Assembly: GCA_036744635.1 (NCBI GenBank)
Contig: DAIOHQ010000153.1
Span: forward strand, 1-11,975
Reading direction: 5' to 3'
Length of the DNA stretch: 11,975 nucleotides
Origin: DAIOHQ01 sp036744635
GTDB lineage: Bacteria; Planctomycetota; Phycisphaerae; Tepidisphaerales; Tepidisphaeraceae
In this document: one piece after another, positions 1 to 5,419 of the stretch
Position numbering within the stretch: position 1 is the first letter of the stretch
Layout: each line of letters opens with the position of its first letter
The notes under the pieces: model-generated
The model's database searches: none
Told to the model about the DNA's origin: nothing
The model's input: the letters and a program-made list of their open reading frames with translations, nothing else
Made by a program: the position numbers and the translations under genes

Positions 1-141
1 GCGCACGCTGACGCCCATCGCTCTGGCAACCTCGATCTGCGACCGCCCCGCAGAAGCGCGCATTACCGTCAGACGCCGCAGATATTGCGACGCATCTGCC
101 TTCCGTGGCATCCGGTCTGTTTTAGACTCGACCACGGTCAT
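1..141 (-). CDS. Partial CDS with helix-turn-helix-like N-terminus, runs off left edge
   Basis: An open minus-strand frame enters from the left edge, so only the N-terminal part (up to 47 residues) is visible. The stretch SQIEVARAMGVSVR resembles the first helix-turn-helix of LacI-type regulators, where an I-x-[DE]-V-A-x-x-x-G-V-S pattern is usual; this is recognition by eye. In-frame ATG codons lie at 141, 111 and 63. The last would give MRASAGRSQIEVA, the usual spacing of a LacI start, but none of the three has a clear Shine-Dalgarno sequence. The frame stays open upstream to a stop near 230, so the coding part could also be the shifted continuation of the signal-peptide ORF at 122-283. Alternatives are the N-terminus of a transposase or chance. 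The rest of the gene is needed to decide. Confidence 0.35.
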   Translation of the reverse strand, partial: MTVVESKTDRMPRKADASQYLRRLTVMRASAGRSQIEVARAMGVSVR

Positions 142-283
142 GCCCTGGTATCGTTTGGCAGTAGCAGGCCCGGCGACCCGTTCCAGATCGACCGCGACAC
201 CGCGCTGGCGCCGCTTCCGTGGGCGCTGTCAGCGCAAGCACAAAAAGCGCCAGAGCCCATGCAATAACCCCAGACACGGCCAT
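122..283 (-). CDS. Small ORF with signal-peptide-like start (53 aa), possibly frameshifted
   Basis: This frame was too short for routine ORF listing. It starts with ATG at 283, preceded by GGAG with a 7-nt spacer, which is one of the better ribosome binding sites in the window. The first 27 residues look like a Sec signal peptide: a short start, a hydrophobic core (IAWALALFVLALTA) and an alanine-rich end. After that the frame turns Arg/Cys/Gly rich, as out-of-frame GC-rich DNA does, and stops at a TAA at 122-124. A different minus frame is open from about 230 to the window edge. Either this is a small exported peptide overlapping the next gene, or an exported protein has lost its frame between about 230 and 141. 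It lies 86 bp downstream of the pseudopilin gene on the same strand and could be cotranscribed with it. No function is recognised. Confidence 0.3.
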   Translation of the reverse strand: MAVSGVIAWALALFVLALTAPTEAAPARCRGRSGTGRRACYCQTIPGHDRGRV

Positions 284-369
284 GCCATTGCTCCATCAGG
301 GGTCGGGACCGCAACGGCTCCCATTCTCCACAGCCGCACGGTGGTATCCTTTTCCTGGCCCTTTAGTCC

Positions 370-1215
370 CTACTTGTACTGTCTCATGAACTCAAGGATG
401 CCGTAGCTTTTCCATGTGGTGCCGTCGCGATAGTTTCCCTGATAAGGACTGGCGACGCTCCCGCGAATAGCCAGCCAGTGCGGCGCATCATGGACGAGCT
501 CAACATGGCCGTCGAGGAACAGATAGTTGAGCTTCTTGTTGTGCCAGTAAGTGATCGAGCCGGTATCCAGCGCCATGGGGCAGTTATCCTCCTCCATGAA
601 GACATAGCCATAAAACCATGACCGCGCACCGACCTCGCCCAACAGCACCGTTTCGGCGCTGCGGCGCACATGGCTGAAGTTCTGCCCCCGGCTGGGCAGC
701 GCCAATGGATCGCCTAGCCCGGGATCGTTGATGCGATAGGCGACAAAGGTCACCGCCGACATCCCGTAGCTGCTGACGCGCCATGGGTCATCGCTATCTT
801 TGCTCGGATCCTCCGGGCAGAAGAGTACCGACAGCCGCTGCTTGAAATCAAGCGCTGAATAACCCGGCCGGGTATCGGCAAAGCGGCCGGAGTAGCTCGT
901 GCGAAATCCCTTGACGCCCAGATACGGGGCGAGAAAGTCAAACCAATAGGCAGACTTGCTGTCATACGAATTCGCGGGTGGTGGCGCATCCGCGGGGTCC
1001 ATTGTCCAGTCATCGCGCCCGGCCAGCCGGCCCTTGTATTCGGCCATGTACATCGCCGCCGCCTGCCCCACCTGCCGCAGGTTCGACCCGCACGAAACCG
1101 CCCGCGCCGCCGCCCGCGCGCGATTGAGCGCGGGCAGCAACATTGCAATCAGTACGGCGATGATCCCGATCACCACCAGGAGCTCGACAAGCGTGAAGGC
1201 GCGGATACGACGCAT
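370..1215 (-). CDS. Type II secretion/pilin-like pseudopilin with H-X9-DG domain
   Basis: The 281-residue product is an envelope pseudopilin of the planctomycete prepilin-type family. It has a type III (class) prepilin leader, RRIRAFTLVELLVVIG, with the conserved Glu at residue 11, which is position 5 of the mature protein. A single hydrophobic helix (8-30) follows, then a Cys42-containing region with the usual S-C-x-x-N-L-R-Q pattern. His225, nine residues, then Asp235-Gly236 form the C-terminal H-X9-DG signature. The residue before the cleavage site is Ala6 rather than the usual Gly. The start at 1215 is chosen because AAAGGA lies 6 nt upstream and the leader starts there; the frame stays open to 1734, but that extension is not pilin-like. 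Such proteins are very numerous in planctomycetes and their individual roles are mostly unknown. An extended -10 promoter lies about 90 bp upstream. Confidence 0.9.
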   Translation of the reverse strand: MRRIRAFTLVELLVVIGIIAVLIAMLLPALNRARAAARAVSCGSNLRQVGQAAAMYMAEYKGRLAGRDDWTMDPADAPPPANSYDSKSAYWFDFLAPYLGVKGFRTSYSGRFADTRPGYSALDFKQRLSVLFCPEDPSKDSDDPWRVSSYGMSAVTFVAYRINDPGLGDPLALPSRGQNFSHVRRSAETVLLGEVGARSWFYGYVFMEEDNCPMALDTGSITYWHNKKLNYLFLDGHVELVHDAPHWLAIRGSVASPYQGNYRDGTTWKSYGILEFMRQYK

Positions 1216-1303
1216 AAGTTTTCCTTTCCATGCCACGGAGGATGACCTGCAATGCCGGCCGTGGCCCGCGGCGAGAGTGAAGTGATTCGCCGCGCTGGGG
1301 GAC

Positions 1304-1312
1304 ATTATACCA
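1304..1312 (-). promoter_or_regulatory. Extended -10 promoter for the pseudopilin gene
   Basis: On the minus strand the sequence reads TGGTATAATG, a perfect TATAAT (1309 to 1304) with the TGn extension just upstream. No good -35 hexamer is found at 16-18 nt, which an extended -10 can tolerate. Transcription would start near 1297, giving a leader of about 80 nt before the ATG at 1215. Inferred from consensus only. Confidence 0.55.
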
Positions 1313-1347
1313 CAGCGGCGGAAAAATGAAGAGGGTTTTCGATGAAA

Positions 1348-1376
1348 TTGTGAGCTGGGGCGGCGGGGCGTATCAT
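1348..1376 (+). promoter_or_regulatory. Sigma-70-type promoter for the WXG100 gene
   Basis: TTGTGA (1348-1353, 4 of 6 to TTGACA) and TATCAT (1371-1376, 5 of 6 to TATAAT) are separated by exactly 17 nt. Transcription would start near 1383, about 40 nt before the WXG100 ATG. It is divergent to the pseudopilin promoter. Inferred from consensus only. Confidence 0.45.
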
Positions 1377-1423
1377 GCCCTGGCATCGCGACGTGATTCC
1401 GCTGTTCTGACCCGGACATTGCC

Positions 1424-1696
1424 ATGGCCAAAGCTTCCGTCGATCCCGCCGAGCTGCGCCGATTCGCGCAGGACCTCAACCGCTTCAACACCGAATTGCA
1501 GACGCTGATGGCCGGCCTGCACGCCAGAATGCGCGGCTTGGAATCCACCTGGCAGGACCAGGAACAGCGCAAATTCGCCGAGGCCTTCGAGCAGACCGCC
1601 AAGGGGCTCGGCAACTTCCTGCAGGACTCCCACGCCCACGTGCAGTTCCTGGCCAAGAAGGCCACGCTGATCGAGGAATATCTGAAGCAGAGATGA
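1424..1696 (+). CDS. WXG100 family (ESAT-6-like) small helical protein
   Basis: The 90-residue product has the length and pattern of the WXG100 family, substrates of ESX/type VII secretion in Gram-positive bacteria. It is a helical hairpin: helix one spans about 7-38, the turn holds Trp43-Gln44-Asp45, and helix two spans about 46-88. Asp replaces the Gly of the W-X-G turn, and Phe51 and Phe55 follow as in other members. The C-terminal Y-x-x-x-[DE] secretion signal is not seen; Tyr86 is followed by only four residues without an acid. No EccC-type ATPase or other ESX component is in the window, so export is not shown. Planctomycetes encode stand-alone WXG100 proteins, so a different role is possible. 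There is no obvious Shine-Dalgarno sequence at the ATG, but a promoter lies upstream and a hairpin terminator follows 29 bp after the stop. Confidence 0.8.
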   Translation: MAKASVDPAELRRFAQDLNRFNTELQTLMAGLHARMRGLESTWQDQEQRKFAEAFEQTAKGLGNFLQDSHAHVQFLAKKATLIEEYLKQR

Positions 1697-1702
1697 GAAC
1701 CC

Positions 1703-1766
1703 ATGAAACGTGAAACGTGAAACATGAAGCGCAACGCTTCTTTATTTCTTATGTTTCATGTTTCAC
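1703..1766. repeat. 7-bp tandem TGAAACR array forming an imperfect inverted repeat
   Basis: The units TGAAACG, TGAAACG, TGAAACA and TGAAGCG run from 1704 to 1731. The opposite arm, ATGTTTCATGTTTCAC (1751-1766), is the reverse complement of the same motif. The arms enclose the GAAGCG/CGCTTC terminator hairpin. The repeat fills the whole gap between two convergent genes and abuts the stop codon of the heptosyltransferase gene. Confidence 0.75.
1726..1750 (+). terminator. Rho-independent-like terminator after the WXG100 gene
   Basis: GAAGCG (1726-1731), loop CAA, and CGCTTC (1735-1740) form a 6-bp stem, followed by the T-rich TTTATTTCTT (1741-1750). The stem also works on the minus strand, where ATGTTTCACGTTTC follows, so it may end transcription of both convergent genes. 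Confidence 0.55.
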
Positions 1767-1767
1767 A

Positions 1768-2868
1768 TCAGACCGCCCCAACGCCCATCTCCCGATTCTG
1801 CTTCAACAATCCCACCGCCGCTTCAAACACCATCCCTGGGGTCACCCGGGTCATGCAGCGGTGATCCAGCGGGCAGGTTTTTTTCTGGCAGGGGCCACAG
1901 AAGACCTTCACCGCCACCTGCCGCTCCTTGGGATAATAGATCTCCGTCCACTGCGGATGGGTGGGGCCGAAGATGGTGACCACCGGGACGTCGAAGGCCG
2001 CGGCGATGTGGCGCGGGCCGGTGTCGTTGGTGACCATCAGGTCACAGCGGCGGACGATCTCCTTCAGTGCCCCTAGCGACAGGCCCTTGTTGGAGAGATC
2101 GACCGCCGCGTGGCGCATGTGCCGCTGGATAGCTTCGACGATGGGGCGCTCCTTTGGGGCGGCGCTGAGCAGCACCGTCGCCCCCAGCTCATCGGTCATC
2201 CGGTCGGCGAGCTGGGCGAAGGACTCCGGCAGCCAGCACTTGGCGGCGCCGTACTGGGCGCCGGGGTTGAGCAGGATCAGCGGCGGCCCGCCGTGGCTGG
2301 CCGGTCGCCCCAGATCCGTCTCCAGGCCGGCGCGGGCCAGCGTCGCTTCGGCGTCGCGGCGCTCGGCCGGCGTCACGAACAATTCCATCTTCAAATCGGT
2401 CTCGGCCGAGCCCAGGTAGCGGGCGAGGCCGAGGTAATATTTGATGATCGGCGAGGGGACGAATTTTCCCCGCTCCTTCACCGGCAGCAGCTTATCCGAG
2501 AGCAGGAATCCCCGGCCGTCGCGGTCGTAGCCGACGATCCGCGGGATCTTGGCCATCTTGCAGATCAGGGCGCTCTTGAAGGAATTGGGCAGCAGCACCG
2601 CCAGGTCAAACTGGGCCGAGCGCAGCCGGCCGGCCAATTCGAAGACGTTGTCCTTGCCGGCCTTGGCGGTGGTCTTGCCGGTGCGGTAGGTGATGAGCTG
2701 GTCCGCCCACGGCATTCCCACATAGAGCGGCTTGACGTAGCGGCGCATGAGATAGCTGATGTGGGCGTCGGGGAAGTGGCCGCGAATGGCCCGCAAAGTG
2801 GGCGTGGCCATCACCGCATCCCCCACCCAGCTCGGCTGCACCACCAGAATTTTCCCAGGAGAAGACAT
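1768..2868 (-). CDS. waaF: Glycosyltransferase family 9, heptosyltransferase II-like
   Basis: The 366-residue product matches family GT9 lipopolysaccharide heptosyltransferases, which transfer ADP-heptose to the inner core of LPS on the cytoplasmic face of the inner membrane. The N-terminal Rossmann half begins ILVVQPSWVGDAVMATPTL (7-25), with the Gly16-Asp17 pair of the family. The C-terminal half has NPGAQYGAAKCWLPESFA (201-218) and the nucleotide-sugar-binding NDTGPRHIAAA (281-291), then GPTHP (301-305). A cysteine cluster, CGPCQKKTCPLDHRCM (324-339), follows; similar Cys-rich tails occur in many heptosyltransferase II sequences. Length is normal. The start at 2868 is fixed by the N-terminal motif, which sits only 6 residues in. 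There is no Shine-Dalgarno sequence, and a TATACT box lies 9 nt upstream, so the mRNA is probably leaderless. The acceptor and exact sugar cannot be told from sequence. Confidence 0.88.
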   Translation of the reverse strand: MSSPGKILVVQPSWVGDAVMATPTLRAIRGHFPDAHISYLMRRYVKPLYVGMPWADQLITYRTGKTTAKAGKDNVFELAGRLRSAQFDLAVLLPNSFKSALICKMAKIPRIVGYDRDGRGFLLSDKLLPVKERGKFVPSPIIKYYLGLARYLGSAETDLKMELFVTPAERRDAEATLARAGLETDLGRPASHGGPPLILLNPGAQYGAAKCWLPESFAQLADRMTDELGATVLLSAAPKERPIVEAIQRHMRHAAVDLSNKGLSLGALKEIVRRCDLMVTNDTGPRHIAAAFDVPVVTIFGPTHPQWTEIYYPKERQVAVKVFCGPCQKKTCPLDHRCMTRVTPGMVFEAAVGLLKQNREMGVGAV

Positions 2869-2877
2869 CGGGGGGAG

Positions 2878-2883
2878 AGTATA
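2878..2883 (-). promoter_or_regulatory. -10 box placing the heptosyltransferase start as leaderless
   Basis: TATACT on the minus strand ends 9 nt before the ATG. The predicted transcription start falls 1-3 nt before the start codon. No convincing -35 hexamer is seen, so support is moderate. Confidence 0.35.
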
Positions 2884-2918
2884 CCGGATGGGGCGCTAAA
2901 GACGAGAGGGGAGGCATT

Positions 2919-3131
2919 ATTCACCGCGGAGACGCGGAGAACGCAGAGAAGAAATTGGAACCGCACATGAACACGGATGAACGCAAATAATGAATTTCTA
3001 TTTCAGGCAGAAGAGCAGATCCAATTGAAATCGAGGCAACCATGGCCACCATTTCTATCCGTGTTCATCTGCGTTCCTCCGTGGCTTCAGTCTCTGGAAT
3101 TCTCTGCGCTCTCTGCGTCTCCGCGGTGAAT
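2919..3131. repeat. Long imperfect inverted repeat, ATTCACCGCGGAGACGC family
   Basis: The left arm starts ATTCACCGCGGAGACGCGGA at 2919. The right arm, read on the minus strand from 3131, starts ATTCACCGCGGAGACGCAGA. Further in, ATGAACACGGATGAACGC (2967-2984) pairs with the complement of ATCCGTGTTCATCTGCGTTC (3057-3076). About 70 bp of unpaired AT-richer DNA sits between the arms. It fills almost all of the gap between the vWA gene and the heptosyltransferase gene. The family is one I recognise as common intergenic DNA in environmental bacteria, often mis-translated as peptides such as AETRRTQRR. No transposase gene and no clear target duplication are seen. Confidence 0.8.
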
Positions 3132-3145
3132 CCCGTATATCCCGC

Positions 3146-5161
3146 TCACAGATGCACCCGCCGCGTATACACCCACCACTCGATCATCAGCACCGGTAAC
3201 GCGGCGCAGGCCACCAGCCACCACCAGAGTTCCAGGCGGGTCTTGCCGCCGGCGCCGGCTATGGTCTCGCCGACGTTGCCGGGGGGATTGTTCTCGGGCA
3301 TCAGGTTGCTCTCGTTGCCGTCCAGCAGGTTCACCGCGAGCTGCTCGTACTGGGGAATCTGCGGGCTGAGGGTGTAGACGCCGACTTTGTCCAGCGGCGG
3401 CAGCACGAAATCGCCGGCCTCCGGGATCTTCAGGCGCTTGGAGCCCATCGGCCCGTTCAGCGTGATCTCCTTGAGGTTCGCGTCCACCCGCAGCAGGTTG
3501 GCGCGCCCAATCTTCGGCGTCGACCCCGGCTCGTAGGATTCGCGCACATCCATCTCCGAGCCCACCGCCAGGTATTGCAGGGAATTGTGCAGGAAGATCG
3601 GGAAGCTCACCTTCAATGGCCAATTGCTCTGCAGCAGGTCGAAGCCGACCACCAGGTGCGTCGAGCGCCCCTCGCGGTGGATCACCGCCAGCGGCCCTTT
3701 GATGCCGGTGATCAGCACCTCATCCTCCACCGGCACATCCAGCTTGAGTGCCTCGCCGACGAAAATCTTGTTGAGGTTCAGGTGCCGCAGGATGGGGTGC
3801 TCACGGTCCCACTCCAGGATGCCGGTATCCTTGAGCAGGATCTTGCGCCCCTCTTCATCGGTGGCGGCCTTGAGCTTCAGAGAATTGGCGATGGAGCCGA
3901 AATAGACAAAACTCCCCACCACCGGCAGCTTCTTGGGCGAATAACGGTCGAAGATGATCACATCATACTGCGGCGCCGCCTCCGCCACCTTCTCCTCGTA
4001 GGCGGTGGGGATGATCGTGTCCGGCTTCTTCAGCGCCAGGCTGTTGAGGGCCTTCTCCAGGAAATAATTGCCATCGGTCACCAGCAGCACCGACAGGGTC
4101 TTGGGCGGCGGCACCACCACCTGGGCGACATCATCGGCCGCCAGGGTATCCCCATCCTTGTGCTTCTGCTCGACTTTTATCACCGCCGCATCCTGCAGTT
4201 CCACCGTGAACTGCACGCTGTCGCGGGTGGCGTAGTTCTCATCCTTCTTCGACGAGTTTTTTTCCTCCTTCACCCACGCCGCATCGTTCCAGCGCTCCGG
4301 CGGCAGCGACACCTCGGCGGTCTGGGCGACGTGATCGTCCACGCTGAGCACCACATCCGCCGTCACCGGCTCGGGGCCGTAGTTGGCCAGGCGGGCGAAG
4401 ACTTCCACCTCGGTCGGCCGCTCGTAGTTCCGCTTGGCGCTCAGCGCCACCACCGCGATGTTGCCGGCGCTGTCGGTCCCGATCCGGTCATAGTGAAGAT
4501 TCCCCCGCAGCGTCAGTTCCGCCGAATCCAGCACGCGGGCATCGGAATAGAGCCACACATCCGGGCGGACGTTGGCGCGAAGCTGCTCGGGGTTGAAATT
4601 GGTCTGGGCGTCGGCGAGCTGATAGGCCAGCTTCAGCCGCGACTTGCGGTCGGTGGGCTGGATGGAGTCGATCGCCGTCTTCAGCGCCCGCGTGTCGGCG
4701 GTCATCGGCTGCACCGTCTCGGCGGTGCTGTCGAAGGCCACCACCGCGGCCGTGGCGTCGCGGTCCAGCGTATCCACCAGCGCCTTGGCCCGGCGCTTGG
4801 CCTCTTCCAGGCGCGACTTGCCGCCATCCATATCGGTGGCCGACATCGACGCCGAGCGGTCGATCAGGATCACCGAGAGCTTCCCCGCCCCCGGCGTAAA
4901 ATTCACCACCGGCCGGGCCAGCGACAGCACCAACAGCAGGAGCAGCAGCATCTGCAAAAGCAGCAGCAGATTCCGCCGCAGCCGCTGAAACGGCGCGTTC
5001 ACCTGCAGATCCTGAATCGCCTTTTTCCAGAGCAGCGTCGAAGACACCGCCATCTCCCGCCGCCGCAATTTCAGGAAATAGAGCACCAGCAGCGCCGGCA
5101 CCACCACCGCCGCCATCGCCGCCGCCGGCCATATATTCAAAAATCGAGGAAACCAGGGCAT
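3146..5161 (-). CDS. BatA-like vWA domain membrane protein with intact MIDAS
   Basis: The 671-residue product is a cell-envelope protein of the BatA-N/vWA type. Residues 12-30 form one membrane helix followed by KLRRRE, and residues 64-82 form a Leu-rich second helix; together they are the BatA N-terminal region. A vWA domain (about 95-230) follows with a complete DRSAS metal site (Asp101, Ser103, Ser105), a Thr in PTDRKSR and an Asp in YSDA. A CARDB-like beta region (about 255-300), a region with a glutamine-amidotransferase-like look (about 350-560) and a C-terminal membrane helix near 645-662 complete it. Bat proteins elsewhere work with a MoxR ATPase and a DUF58 protein, but neither is in the window. 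The function in planctomycetes is not established. The start at 5161 gives the expected short N-tail before the first helix; a TGCTACAAT promoter lies 28 nt upstream. A paralogous gene lies 258 bp upstream. Confidence 0.85.
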   Translation of the reverse strand: MPWFPRFLNIWPAAAMAAVVVPALLVLYFLKLRRREMAVSSTLLWKKAIQDLQVNAPFQRLRRNLLLLLQMLLLLLLVLSLARPVVNFTPGAGKLSVILIDRSASMSATDMDGGKSRLEEAKRRAKALVDTLDRDATAAVVAFDSTAETVQPMTADTRALKTAIDSIQPTDRKSRLKLAYQLADAQTNFNPEQLRANVRPDVWLYSDARVLDSAELTLRGNLHYDRIGTDSAGNIAVVALSAKRNYERPTEVEVFARLANYGPEPVTADVVLSVDDHVAQTAEVSLPPERWNDAAWVKEEKNSSKKDENYATRDSVQFTVELQDAAVIKVEQKHKDGDTLAADDVAQVVVPPPKTLSVLLVTDGNYFLEKALNSLALKKPDTIIPTAYEEKVAEAAPQYDVIIFDRYSPKKLPVVGSFVYFGSIANSLKLKAATDEEGRKILLKDTGILEWDREHPILRHLNLNKIFVGEALKLDVPVEDEVLITGIKGPLAVIHREGRSTHLVVGFDLLQSNWPLKVSFPIFLHNSLQYLAVGSEMDVRESYEPGSTPKIGRANLLRVDANLKEITLNGPMGSKRLKIPEAGDFVLPPLDKVGVYTLSPQIPQYEQLAVNLLDGNESNLMPENNPPGNVGETIAGAGGKTRLELWWWLVACAALPVLMIEWWVYTRRVHL

Positions 5162-5189
5162 TGCTCACGTCATCCCGCAAGACCGGCGG

Positions 5190-5198
5190 ATTGTAGCA
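5190..5198 (-). promoter_or_regulatory. Extended -10 promoter for the 671-aa vWA protein gene
   Basis: The minus strand reads TGCTACAAT: a TACAAT hexamer (5 of 6 to consensus) with the TGn extension. The predicted start of transcription is near 5183, about 22 nt before the ATG. No good -35 box is seen. It would make this gene independent of the upstream vWA gene. Confidence 0.4.
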
Positions 5199-5253
5199 GG
5201 TTCCAACATAGGCAACAGAGCCGCGGTGGCTGCCCACTCGCCAGCGGCGCGTG

Positions 5254-5371
5254 TTCTGGTGGGGCAGACATTCTTTTTTTCTCATGGCTGGATGAGCGGC
5301 AGGTGTGCTCAATTCTGGTGGGGCAGACATTCTTGTCTGCCATGGCCGGATGAGCGGAAGGTGTACGCACC
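5254..5371. repeat. Two tandem copies of a 58-59 bp repeat with a GGCAGACA hairpin
   Basis: Copy 1 (5254-5312) and copy 2 (5313-5371) both begin TTCTGGTGGGGCAGACATTC and share GATGAGCGG and AGGTGT further on, with one indel between them. Copy 2 has a perfect 8-bp stem, GGCAGACA-TTCT-TGTCTGCC (5322-5341); in copy 1 the right half of the stem has become a T-run. This is another intergenic family I recognise from planctomycetes, where it gives spurious peptides such as VGQTFLSA. It sits between the two vWA genes. Confidence 0.8.
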
Positions 5372-5419
5372 TGCCCGAATCCGGCCATATTCCTCAACTG
5401 GTCAAAGTTGCCATGGGCA

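Noticed and set aside
142..369. tRNA or small RNA in the left intergenic region
   Set aside because: I found no cloverleaf or T-loop sequence and no terminator-like hairpin there.
1216..1734. Extension of the pseudopilin frame up to 1734
   Set aside because: It overlaps the WXG100 gene in antisense, and the prepilin leader must be at the N-terminus.
1703..1766. Possible CRISPR array
   Set aside because: Units are 7 bp without spacers; this is a tandem/inverted repeat.
3042..3377. Plus-strand frame starting in the 2919-3131 repeat
   Set aside because: It encodes LCVSAVNP-type peptide, a known by-product of translating this repeat, then runs antisense to the vWA gene.
3575..5353. 592-residue plus-strand frame opposite the vWA gene
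   Set aside because: It is antisense to a well-supported gene, rich in His, Gln and Arg as mirror frames of GC-rich genes are, and has no recognisable domain.
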